A stretch of DNA of 52,315 nucleotides from Halanaerobiales bacterium (GTDB lineage: Bacteria; Bacillota; Halanaerobiia; Halanaerobiales; M55B127), in NCBI GenBank assembly GCA_021736945.1, contig JAIPEX010000003.1:1-52315 (forward strand), in the 5' to 3' direction. The first letter of the stretch is position 1. Each line of letters opens with the position of its first letter. Shown piece after piece: positions 28,281 to 37,632 of the stretch. The notes beneath the pieces are model-generated. The model did not search any database. It had not been told where the DNA came from and saw nothing but the letters and a program-made list of their open reading frames with translations. A program made the translations under genes and the position numbers.

Positions 28281-29600
28281 ATGTCAAAAGCAATTGTATA
28301 TTTAAATCAATTTTTTGGACAGATTGGTGGAGAAGATGTAGCAGACCATGCACCAGAGATAAGAGATGAAAAAGTTGGGGCTGCTATGCTCTATGACCAA
28401 TTATTAGATGCCGATGTAACCCATACTATAATATGTGGAGATAATTTTGTAGGTTCAAATGAAGAAGAAGCAATTGAGAGAATATTAGGATTTTTAGAAG
28501 ATAAAGAATTTGATATATTCTTTGCCGGACCAGCTTTTCAGGCCGGAAGATATGGTAATGCCTGTGGGGCAATTGGAAAAGCGGTTAAAGAAGAATTTGA
28601 TGTACCTGTGATTTCTTCAATGAATGAAGAAAATCCTGGTGTTGATATGTATAAAAAAGATATCTATATTTTCCCGGGTGGTCAAAGTGCTGCTAAGATG
28701 CGGGATGATGTACAAAAGATGGTTGATTTTGGTAATAAAATATTAAATGATGAAAAATTACTTCCTGCAGAAGAGGAAGGTTACTTTATAAGAGGTATTA
28801 GACACCAATACTTTTTGCCAGACGAAACACCAGCTTATGAAAGAGCGATTGATATGTTATTAAAGAAAATTAACGATGAAGAATATGAAAGTGAACTTCC
28901 TATCCCTGAATTAGATACTGTTGAGATAGCTGATCCTATTAAGGATTTAAGCGAAATTACTATTGCTTTAGTTACTTCAGGAGGAATAGTTCCAGTTGAT
29001 AATCCAGATCGTATTCAATCTGCATCAGCTACTCGCTGGGGTAAGTATTATATTGATGATCTAGATCAACTTCAAAACAGAAGACAAGAAGCATTTAAGA
29101 CTATTCATGCCGGTTATGATCCGGCCGCAGCTGATACAGATCCAAACAGAGTAGTACCTGTTGATGCTATGCGTCAATATGAAAAAGAAGGTAAGATCGG
29201 AAAACTGTATAAGTATTTTTATTCTACTGTGGGTACAGGAACTACCCAGGGTGAAGCTGCAAGAATGGGTCAAGAAATAGCTCAAGAACTACAGGAGGAT
29301 GGAGTTCAGGCTGTAATACTCACTTCTACCTGAGGTACTTGCACACGTTGCGGAGCAACGATGGTAAAAGAAATTGAAAGAACAGGTATCCCTGTAGTAC
29401 AAATGGCTAATTTAATTCCAGTAGCTAAAACTGTTGGAGCCAATAGGATGGTTCCCACCATATCTATACCTTATCCATTAGGTGACCCTTCTACAAGTGA
29501 AGAAGAGCAGTGGAAACTTCGTTATCATAGAGTAGGAGTAGCTTTAGATGCTCTTACTACTGATATTGAAGAGCAAACTGTCTTTAATGTGGAAATATAA
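28281..29600 (+). CDS. grdH: Betaine (or sarcosine) reductase component B, GrdB-paralogous selenoprotein
   Basis: Joined across TGA 29331-29333: VQAVILTST-U-GTCTRCGATMVKEIERTGIP; 439 codons. Confidence 0.8.
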
Positions 29601-29608
29601 ATATAATA

Positions 29609-29636
29609 TCCTCATCTCTCATAAGAGAGGTGAGGA
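29609..29636 (+). other. Intergenic hairpin tcctcatctctc-ataa-gagaggtgagga without U-tract, between grdH and the BCCT gene
   Basis: 12-bp stem with one G-U; no U run. Confidence 0.55.
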
Positions 29637-29698
29637 ATTATTAATTTAATAGTATTTAGTATATGTTCAAAAATACTTACATAAAAGGGTGAAAATCA

Positions 29699-31282
29699 TT
29701 GAAAAATTCAAAAGATAAAAATGGCAATATTATAAAAGAGCGGGGAAAAGAAGTATTTTATATTTCCTTGATTATAGTATTTTCAATAGTCATGTGGGGT
29801 ATTGCAATGCCTGATAACTTCAGCAGTATTGCAAATGGATTATTTGATTATCTAACAGGCAATTTTGGCTGGCTTTATCTAATTACGATGTCATTATTTG
29901 TAGTCTTTTGTGTTTGGGTTGCTCTAAGTAGACATGGAAAAATAAAATTAGGTAAACCGGATGAAGAACCAGAATTTAGTACAATATCCTGGTTTGCAAT
30001 GCTATTTAGTGCTGGAATGGGAGTAGGTTTAGTATTTTGGGGAATGGCAGAACCACTAAATCATTTTGTTAATCCTTTAAATTTACAAGGGGGATCTGCT
30101 GCTGCAGCAGACTTTGCTTTAAAAACTTCCTTTTTCCACTGGGGATTACATCCTTGGGCTAGTTACGGAGTCTTGGCACTAGCTTTAGCATATATGCAGT
30201 TTAGACATGATAAACCTGCCCAGATTAGTAGTGTTTTTATACCAATTATTGGGGAAGCAAGAGCAAGAGGTGGACTTGGTAAAGTAATTGATATTTTAGC
30301 AATTTTTGCTACAGTTGCTGGAGTTGCTACTTCATTAGGTTTAGCAACTTTACAAGTGACAAGTGGCTTTAACTTTCTCTTTGGAATTCCTGAAACGAAT
30401 CTTGTTCGGATATTGGTGATTGGTGTTATTACAATCTTGTTTATGATTTCAGCTATAACTGGTGTAGATAAAGGAATTAAGTATTTATCTAATGTTAATA
30501 TTTCCTTAGCTGGTATTATAATGTTGATTTGTTTAATTGTAGGTCCGACAGTTTTAATTATTAATAATTTAACAAATTCATTTGGAATATATATGAGTAG
30601 TCTAGTTCGAGATAGCTTTAAAATCGGTCAAGAACCATGGTACGGTTGGTGGACAATATTCTACTGGGCCTGGTGGATTGCCTGGGCACCTTTTGTAGCT
30701 ACATTTATTGCCCGTATATCTAGAGGGAGAACAATTAGAGAATTTGTGGGCGGAGTACTATTTGCTCCTACATTAGCTTCATTTGTCTGGTTTTCAATTC
30801 TAGGTACAATGGGTATAGAAAGTGGGATGGAAGTTGCTGAAGAAGCTATTGCTACTACCGAAACGGCCTTCTTTGTCGTAATGCAAAACTTCCCATATGG
30901 TGGCTTGATTTCAATTATAGCTGTTATTTTACTAGTAACATTTTTCATAACATCAGCAGATTCAGCTACTTTTGTTTTGGGAATGTTATCTGACAAAGGT
31001 AATCAAAATCCAACAGTACGTAGAAAAGTTACCTGGGGCTTTATTCAATCAGGTTTAGCAATAGCATTAATGCTTTCTGGTGGATTAGGTATGTTACAGA
31101 CTGGATCTATTGTAGCAGCTTTCCCATTTGCCATCATTATGCTTTTTGCAATGGTAGCGATGATTAAGTCATTAAATGCAGAACATAAGGTAGATGGAAT
31201 TGTTGATCTAAATAAGGTGGCTGATACTACTTTGGAGGATCTTTCAGAAGCAGATGAGTTAGAGGAAGCTGTAAATGATTAA
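29699..31282 (+). CDS. BCCT family betaine/carnitine/choline transporter
   Basis: 527 aa; GMGVGLVFWGMAEPLNHF, WGLHPWASYGVLALALAY, PWYGWWTIFYWAWWIAWAPFVATFIARISRGRTIREF. Confidence 0.95.
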   Translation: MKNSKDKNGNIIKERGKEVFYISLIIVFSIVMWGIAMPDNFSSIANGLFDYLTGNFGWLYLITMSLFVVFCVWVALSRHGKIKLGKPDEEPEFSTISWFAMLFSAGMGVGLVFWGMAEPLNHFVNPLNLQGGSAAAADFALKTSFFHWGLHPWASYGVLALALAYMQFRHDKPAQISSVFIPIIGEARARGGLGKVIDILAIFATVAGVATSLGLATLQVTSGFNFLFGIPETNLVRILVIGVITILFMISAITGVDKGIKYLSNVNISLAGIIMLICLIVGPTVLIINNLTNSFGIYMSSLVRDSFKIGQEPWYGWWTIFYWAWWIAWAPFVATFIARISRGRTIREFVGGVLFAPTLASFVWFSILGTMGIESGMEVAEEAIATTETAFFVVMQNFPYGGLISIIAVILLVTFFITSADSATFVLGMLSDKGNQNPTVRRKVTWGFIQSGLAIALMLSGGLGMLQTGSIVAAFPFAIIMLFAMVAMIKSLNAEHKVDGIVDLNKVADTTLEDLSEADELEEAVND

Positions 31283-31292
31283 ATAAATAAAA

Positions 31293-31319
31293 AACCCGGC
31301 ATTTAACTAATGCCGGGTG
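31293..31319. terminator. Bidirectional terminator between BCCT gene and tetR
   Basis: acccggcatttaactaatgccgggt. Confidence 0.85.
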
Positions 31320-31326
31320 AAATTAA

Positions 31327-32001
31327 CTATTCGTTTTCACAACAGATTGCGTCATTCACAATCGTCTTAATGTGTGATGTAATTTTATTTACTGCTTCTT
31401 CAACTGAATAATCAATTCTATTATTAATGGTTAAAGTCAACATTCCATGGTAGATGTAAGTAATCATATTATCTACTTCTTCAGCTTTTTCTGGAGATAA
31501 ATAACCATTTTCAATTAATGGTTTAGAAGCTATGGAAGCCCGGCGTGATAAATCTGGATCTAAAAGCATGGGAATTAGTCTTTCAGGGGGATCGCCTAAT
31601 TTTTCAGGAAAAATCTGAAAATATTTTTCCATTAATGTCTCTGGATGATCCCCAAGTTTTTCAGTAAAAATTGCATAATAGATATTGGGATTTTCAAAAG
31701 AAAACTTACAAAAACATTCCCACATCAAAATGAAGCGTTCGATTTCATCATCAGCTTTTTTTATGTATTCGGGCATAGTTTGAATATAATCACTTAAAAA
31801 ATCTAAAGAAGCAAAGAAAATAAGTTGCTTATAGTTATCAAAATAATTATATATGGTAGCACTATTATAGCCCGCTTTTTTTGCAACACTACGGATAGTA
31901 ACTTTTTTAATACCTTTTTCTTCGATAACTTCTTTAGTTGCTTGGATGAAATATTTTAAGATTCGTTTCTTTTTAATATCTTTTTTATCAATATCAATCA
32001 A
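31327..32001 (-). CDS. TetR/AcrR family regulator
   Basis: N-terminal HTH GIKKVTIRSVAKKAGYNSATIYNYFDNYKQLIFFAS. Confidence 0.9.
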   Translation of the reverse strand: MIDIDKKDIKKKRILKYFIQATKEVIEEKGIKKVTIRSVAKKAGYNSATIYNYFDNYKQLIFFASLDFLSDYIQTMPEYIKKADDEIERFILMWECFCKFSFENPNIYYAIFTEKLGDHPETLMEKYFQIFPEKLGDPPERLIPMLLDPDLSRRASIASKPLIENGYLSPEKAEEVDNMITYIYHGMLTLTINNRIDYSVEEAVNKITSHIKTIVNDAICCENE

Positions 32002-32085
32002 AATATATCAGTCCTTTCTAGCCGTAAATATAAGGATAATCACTATTGTAAGGATATAATAAAACTATTTTAAATGCAACATTAA

Positions 32086-32114
32086 TTGACTTTATGTCTG
32101 AATTTTAATATAAT
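32086..32114 (+). promoter_or_regulatory. Sigma-A promoter TTGACT-N17-TATAAT upstream of trxB
   Basis: read directly. Confidence 0.65.
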
Positions 32115-32166
32115 TTCTAATGGAAATACATTGTGAATTCAATTACTAATCAGAGGGGGAATACAA

Positions 32167-33372
32167 ATGAGCAATACATATGATCTAATAGTTATTGGAG
32201 GCGGTCCAGCAGGTATGTCAGCAGCAATTTATGGTTCGCGTTCTCGCCTCAATACATTGGTTTTAGAAGCAAAGAGAAAGACAGGTGGACAACCTTCTAC
32301 ATATCATGATATGGAAAATTATCCGGGGGTACCTGAAACTACAGCACCTGAGTTGATGGACAACTTTAGAGAACATGCCGAAAAGTTTAATACAGAATTT
32401 GAAAGAGGAGAAGTTGTAGACCTTAAGGTCAACGGACTTGAAAAGATAGTAAAGACTAAAAAGGGTGAGGAATATAAAGCTAAAAGTGTTGTTTTAGCTA
32501 CAGGAGCTGAACCAAGAAAATTGGGTATCGAAGGAGAAGAAGAGCTCAAAGGAAAAGGTGTGTCCTACTGTGCCACATGTGATGCAGATATTTTTGAAGG
32601 GCTTGATGTAGTGGTAGTAGGTAATGGTAATTCTGCTGTTGAAGAATCAATATATCTCACAAAATTTGTTGAAAATTTAACAATGATTGTTATCCATGAT
32701 GAGGGAGTTATGGATGCTGAAAAGATTTTGCAAGAGAAAGCAATGGAAAATGAAAAAATAGATTTTGTTTGGAATTCAGTTGTAGAAGAAATTAAAGGTG
32801 ATGGTATGGTAGAAAAGGCAGTCGTGAAAAACATTAAAACTGGAGAAACTGAAGAACTTGACTGTCATGGAGTATTCTTTTTCGTAGGAAGAGTACCTAA
32901 TACTGATTTCTTAAAAGGAACCGTAGAACTAACAGAAAATGGTTATATAAAAGCAAATGACGAGATGGAAACAAATCAACCTGGAGTATATGCGGTTGGA
33001 GATGTAAGAAACAAGGTAGTTAGACAGGTAATAACAGCAGCGGGAGATGGAGCTACTGCTGCAGTAATGGCACAAGGATATATAGAAGAGGAAGATTATT
33101 GGCAGAATAATGTATTGAAATCAGAAAATCCTGTTATAGTTGCTTTTTGGAGTGTAACAGACCAGGACAGCATGGATATGATAAGTGAATTAGAGGCTAT
33201 GGGGATTGAAGATAAAGATTATAGGTTTGTAAAAATAGACACCTATAAAAACAGATTGATTTCTAATCGTTATGATATTGAAGAGATTCCAACTATAGTT
33301 AAATTGGTAGATGGTGAAGTAGCAGAAAAATTAGTAGACCCATCCACCGAAGAAATTAAAAGCATATTATAA
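32167..33372 (+). CDS. trxB: Thioredoxin reductase with C-terminal thioredoxin-like extension lacking CxxC
   Basis: 401 aa; IVIGGGPAGMSAAIYGSRS, redox CATC, VVVVGNGNSAVEES, AVGDVRNKVVRQVITAAGDG; extra ~80 aa NPVIVAFWSVTDQDSMDMIS...IEEIPTIVKL. Confidence 0.92.
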   Translation: MSNTYDLIVIGGGPAGMSAAIYGSRSRLNTLVLEAKRKTGGQPSTYHDMENYPGVPETTAPELMDNFREHAEKFNTEFERGEVVDLKVNGLEKIVKTKKGEEYKAKSVVLATGAEPRKLGIEGEEELKGKGVSYCATCDADIFEGLDVVVVGNGNSAVEESIYLTKFVENLTMIVIHDEGVMDAEKILQEKAMENEKIDFVWNSVVEEIKGDGMVEKAVVKNIKTGETEELDCHGVFFFVGRVPNTDFLKGTVELTENGYIKANDEMETNQPGVYAVGDVRNKVVRQVITAAGDGATAAVMAQGYIEEEDYWQNNVLKSENPVIVAFWSVTDQDSMDMISELEAMGIEDKDYRFVKIDTYKNRLISNRYDIEEIPTIVKLVDGEVAEKLVDPSTEEIKSIL

Positions 33373-33390
33373 AATAAGGAGGAAATAATA

Positions 33391-33708
33391 ATGTTAGAAT
33401 TAGGAAAAGAAAATTTTGAAGATGAAGTATTAAATTCTAAAGAAATTGTTTTAGTGGACTTTTGGAGTGATAACTGTGACCTTTGTTTAGATTTAATGCC
33501 TGATGTAGAAGAATTAGCGGAAGAATATGGTGATGATATTAAATTTGCAAAACTTAATATTAAAGGTAATAGAAGGTTAGCAATTGGTCAGAAAGTACTT
33601 GGACTACCTTCCATTGTGTTATATGAAGATGGAGAAAAAGTAGAACATTTAAGTGGAGATGAATTAGAAGTAGAAGATATCCGTGAAGCTATAGAAGCAA
33701 GAGTTTAA
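33391..33708 (+). CDS. trxA: Thioredoxin, copy 2 (CDLC)
   Basis: VLVDFWSDNCDLCLDLMPDVEELAEEYG; close paralogue of 19130-19456. Confidence 0.9.
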   Translation: MLELGKENFEDEVLNSKEIVLVDFWSDNCDLCLDLMPDVEELAEEYGDDIKFAKLNIKGNRRLAIGQKVLGLPSIVLYEDGEKVEHLSGDELEVEDIREAIEARV

Positions 33709-33725
33709 GTCTTAAATAAAAGTGA

Positions 33726-33758
33726 TAATGCTCTTCTTCAAATCGAAGAAGAGCATTA
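33726..33758 (+). other. Perfect 14-bp hairpin taatgctcttcttc-aaatc-gaagaagagcatta between trxA and grdC, no U-tract
   Basis: read directly. Confidence 0.75.
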
Positions 33759-33786
33759 CTATGAAAATAATTCGGAGGTGGAAATA

Positions 33787-35331
33787 TTGAGTTTTCCAGT
33801 AATTAAAGGTTCAAGTTATATACTTGTACACACACCAAATATATTAAAACAAGGTGGTTCTACTCAGACCACAACAAGAGCAAAAGACCCTAATGATGAA
33901 TATCTTAAACAAATGGATGATCACTTACGTAGTTTTGAAGAATTTGTAGGTTATGCCCCCAATCAGGCTTATATAGGCAATATTTTACCAAATGACCTAG
34001 AAGAAATAGAACAACCATGGTATGAAAATGATAATCTTCTGGAAGCAAAAAAAGAAGGACAATTCGGAGAAATTATGCCGGAAGATCAATTTATTGCCCT
34101 TATAAAACATGTTGATGTATTTGATCTTGTAAAATTAAGTGAAGAGTTTTGTGAAAAAGGTCAAAATTTAGTTAATGAACATCCTATTTTAAAAGAGATG
34201 GATATTGATTTAGGAGCGGGAGAACCAAAAGAAGATTTACAGAAATTAGTTGACGAACATTCAGAACCACTTTATTTAGATAATGAACTAGTAGGTTGTG
34301 TAAAAAAAGCACATGAAACTGATATTAATTTAAGTGCCCACGTAATTTATGAAAACTTAATAGCTAAAGCTTCAGCAGTATTAGCTATGAAAGATCTTGA
34401 ATATAGAAATGAAGATGTTGACCTCTCAGAAGTAGATTATATTTTAGAATGTTCTGAAGAAGCATGTGGAGATATTAATCAACGTGGAGGAGGAAACTTC
34501 GCAAAAGCAATTGGAGAAATGGCAGGTTGTAATGATGCAACTGGTTCTGACGTGAGAAGTTTCTGTGCTGCTCCTGCTCATGCCATGGTTAATGCAGCTG
34601 CATTAGTTAAAGCCGGAGTTTACGACAATGTTGCAGTTGTAGCTGGTGGTTCTGTAGCAAAATTAGGGATGAATGGTAAAGACCATGTTAAAAAAGAGAT
34701 GCCAATTCTAGAAGATGGACTTGGTGGTTTCGCAATAATAATCTCTAAAAATGATGGTGTAAATCCAATAATTAGAACAGATATTGTAGGACGCCATAAA
34801 GTTGGTACCGGTTCTTCACCACAGGCTGTAATAAGTTCTTTAGTTACTGATCCCCTTGATAAACATGAGATCAGTATAAAAGATATTGATAAATATTCCG
34901 TAGAGATGCAGAATCCTGAAATTACAAAACCGGCTGGGGCTGGAAATGTACCAGAATCAAATTATAAGATGATTGCAGCTCTTGGTGTTAAAAGAGGAGA
35001 CTTAGAACGCAAAGAATTAATGGATTTTGTAGGAGAACATGGAATGCCCGGGTTTGCCCCTACTCAAGGTCATATTCCTTCAGGAGTACCTTTTGTGGGT
35101 CCAGCAGTGGAAATGATAAAGGACGGTAAGATCAATAATGCCATGATTATTGGTAAAGGTAGTCTTTTCCTAGGCAGAATGACCAATCTATTTGATGGAG
35201 TATCTTTTGTCATGGAAAGAAACAAAGGAACTGAACCTGAAAAATCAGAAGTCAGTGATAAAGAGATTAAAAATATGATTGCTGATGCCATGCGTCAGAT
35301 GGCTGAAAACATAACCGGCGAGTCTAATTGA
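33787..35331 (+). CDS. grdC: Glycine/sarcosine/betaine reductase component C subunit beta
   Basis: FPVIKGSSYILVHTPNILKQGGSTQTTTR; FabH-like; GFAPTQGHIPSGVPFVGPA; the track start 33778 is also possible. Confidence 0.95.
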   Translation: MSFPVIKGSSYILVHTPNILKQGGSTQTTTRAKDPNDEYLKQMDDHLRSFEEFVGYAPNQAYIGNILPNDLEEIEQPWYENDNLLEAKKEGQFGEIMPEDQFIALIKHVDVFDLVKLSEEFCEKGQNLVNEHPILKEMDIDLGAGEPKEDLQKLVDEHSEPLYLDNELVGCVKKAHETDINLSAHVIYENLIAKASAVLAMKDLEYRNEDVDLSEVDYILECSEEACGDINQRGGGNFAKAIGEMAGCNDATGSDVRSFCAAPAHAMVNAAALVKAGVYDNVAVVAGGSVAKLGMNGKDHVKKEMPILEDGLGGFAIIISKNDGVNPIIRTDIVGRHKVGTGSSPQAVISSLVTDPLDKHEISIKDIDKYSVEMQNPEITKPAGAGNVPESNYKMIAALGVKRGDLERKELMDFVGEHGMPGFAPTQGHIPSGVPFVGPAVEMIKDGKINNAMIIGKGSLFLGRMTNLFDGVSFVMERNKGTEPEKSEVSDKEIKNMIADAMRQMAENITGESN

Positions 35332-35341
35332 GGTGAATGAA

Positions 35342-36481
35342 ATGGCAGATAAAACTAAGGAAAAAGTAGCTGGAATTTTTAATGAACTGGCAGATGCAAT
35401 TGAATCTGGACAGTTTGGCGAAAAGAAAAAAATCGGACTAACTTTACTTGATAGTGAGCATGGACCAGAAGAACTACAAAAAGCTGCTAAGATGGCTCAA
35501 AATAATAATAGTGATATAGATGTTGTAGAAATTGGTTGTGATGGAGATAAGTGTTCTTGTTTAGCTGATGCTCATGAAATTATGGATCAAAAATTAAAAA
35601 ATAATGATATTGATGCATCTGTAACTTTACACTATAATTTCCCATTCGGTGTATCAACTGTAGGTAGGGTGATAACACCTGGAAGAGGCAAAGAAATGTT
35701 GATTGCAACCACAACTGGAACTAGTGATACTAATCGTGTGGCTTCAATGTTAAAAAATACTATTTATGGAATTGCTACTGCGAAATCTTTAGGTATTGAA
35801 AATCCCAAGGTAGGTATTTTAAATGTTGATGGAGCCAGGCTAGTTGAAAATAACTTGAGAGAGCTAAAAGATAACGGTTATGATATAGAATTTGCAACTT
35901 CAGTAAGATCAGATGGTGGATTTGTAATGCGCGGGAATGACCTTTTAATGGGTGTTCCTGATGTGATGGTTACAGATACATTAACCGGAAATATGTTAAT
36001 GAAAATATTCTCTGCTTATACTACAGGTGGTACTTATGAAGCTAAGGGCTTTGGTTATGGTCCTGGAGTTAGTACCGAATATGATCAATTGGTAGGTATT
36101 ATTTCTAGAGCATCTGGGGCACCAGTTATAGCAAATGCTATTAAATATATGGCAGAAGTTAGTAAAGGGAACTTGCTTAAAGTTACAAAAGAAGAGATGA
36201 AAAAGGCCAAAAAAGCAGGACTTACAGACCTTATTGAAGAATTAAAAAGTAAGAGTGAAACCAAAGAAGTAGAAGATGTAAAACAACCTGAGAAAAAAGT
36301 TACAGGTGAAGAAATAGCAGGTATTGATATTTTAGAGATTGAAACTGCTCAAAAATCACTTTGGAAAGAAGATATATATGCTGAAACAGGTATGGGGTGT
36401 ACAGGCCCAGTAGTATTAGTAGCAGAAGAAGATGAAGAGAAAGCAAGAGAAATCCTTAAGGAAGAAGGATTTATTCATTAA
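35342..36481 (+). CDS. grdD: Glycine/sarcosine/betaine reductase component C subunit alpha
   Basis: PlsX-like; follows grdC; KTKEKVAGIFNELADAIESGQFG, ETGMGCTGPVVLVAEEDEEKAREIL. Confidence 0.94.
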   Translation: MADKTKEKVAGIFNELADAIESGQFGEKKKIGLTLLDSEHGPEELQKAAKMAQNNNSDIDVVEIGCDGDKCSCLADAHEIMDQKLKNNDIDASVTLHYNFPFGVSTVGRVITPGRGKEMLIATTTGTSDTNRVASMLKNTIYGIATAKSLGIENPKVGILNVDGARLVENNLRELKDNGYDIEFATSVRSDGGFVMRGNDLLMGVPDVMVTDTLTGNMLMKIFSAYTTGGTYEAKGFGYGPGVSTEYDQLVGIISRASGAPVIANAIKYMAEVSKGNLLKVTKEEMKKAKKAGLTDLIEELKSKSETKEVEDVKQPEKKVTGEEIAGIDILEIETAQKSLWKEDIYAETGMGCTGPVVLVAEEDEEKAREILKEEGFIH

Positions 36482-37629
36482 TGATATATTTTAATAATGC
36501 AGCGACTACTTATCCAAAACCTGAAAGTGTTTATCAAGAAGTTAATAAATTTTTCAGGCAGGAAGGGGTTAACCCCGGTAGGTCGCAGGATGTAAAAACT
36601 ATGAATATAAATAGAAGAATCTTTAATACAAGGGAGCAGATTGCCCAATTTTTTGGTATTAAAGATTCTTCTCGTTTTATTTTTACATCTGGTGCAACTG
36701 AATCTTTAAATTTAGCAATTAAAGGTTCTTTAAATAAAAATGATCATGTAATTACTACTAAGTTAGAACATAATTCAGTAATCCGCCCTCTCAATAAGTT
36801 GAGTAACGAGGGCCGGATTACTGTTACTTATCTTGATTTTAATAAAAATGGTATAATTTCTCTAGAAGATATTAAAAAAACAGTTCAAAAAAATACAGCT
36901 CTTATTATTATTTCTCATGCTTCAAATGTTTTAGGAACTGTAAATAATATCATTGAGATAGGAAAATTTGCAAAAAACAATGATTTTTTATTATTAGTAG
37001 ATGCAGCTCAAACAGCTGGTATTTTAAATATTGACATAGATAATTTAAATATTGACTTATTATCTGTACCAGGTCATAAATCTCTTTATGGACCCCCAGG
37101 TATAGGTGGTCTATATATTAGAGAAGGGCTTGAAATTGATACTCTTATGGAAGGTGGAACAGGTAGTAATTCATTAAATACTCTACAACCTAAAATAATG
37201 CCGGATAAATATGAAAGTGGTACTTTGAATACCTTAGGTATTATTGGTTTAGGAGCCGGGATAAAATTTATAAAAAATACTGGAATGAAAAAAATATATA
37301 ATCATGAGATGAATTTATTAAATAGATTTTTAAATGGACTTAGAAGTATTAAAAATATCCTAATTTATGGACCAACTGATTTGGATAAAAAAGTTGGGGT
37401 GGTTAGTATAAATTTAATGAATCTAAGTGCTGCTAAATTTTCTCATCTCCTGCAAAATAAATATAATATATCTGTCAGAGGAGGATTACATTGTGCTCCA
37501 TTACTTCATAAAAAAATGGGGACTGACAATAAAGGAATGGTAAGATTTAGTTTTAGTTATTTTAATACCTTAAAAGAAATTGATAATGCTTTAAATGCTA
37601 TTAAACGGATAGCGGAAAAAGAGGGATAA
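36481..37629 (+). CDS. Class V aminotransferase, NifS/CsdB-like cysteine desulfurase or selenocysteine lyase
   Basis: 382 aa; FNNAATTYPKPESVYQEV, HNSVIRPL, VDAAQTAGILNIDIDNL, PGHKSLYGPPGIGGLYI, RGGLHCAPLLHKKMGT. Confidence 0.88.
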   Translation: MIYFNNAATTYPKPESVYQEVNKFFRQEGVNPGRSQDVKTMNINRRIFNTREQIAQFFGIKDSSRFIFTSGATESLNLAIKGSLNKNDHVITTKLEHNSVIRPLNKLSNEGRITVTYLDFNKNGIISLEDIKKTVQKNTALIIISHASNVLGTVNNIIEIGKFAKNNDFLLLVDAAQTAGILNIDIDNLNIDLLSVPGHKSLYGPPGIGGLYIREGLEIDTLMEGGTGSNSLNTLQPKIMPDKYESGTLNTLGIIGLGAGIKFIKNTGMKKIYNHEMNLLNRFLNGLRSIKNILIYGPTDLDKKVGVVSINLMNLSAAKFSHLLQNKYNISVRGGLHCAPLLHKKMGTDNKGMVRFSFSYFNTLKEIDNALNAIKRIAEKEG

Positions 37630-37632
37630 ATT

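Noticed and set aside
31981-32160. Direct repeat taaggata (32031-32038, 32049-32056) as TetR operator
   Set aside because: Only two 8-nt A/T-rich copies in direct orientation; too weak to claim as an operator and unrelated to the 26352 palindrome.
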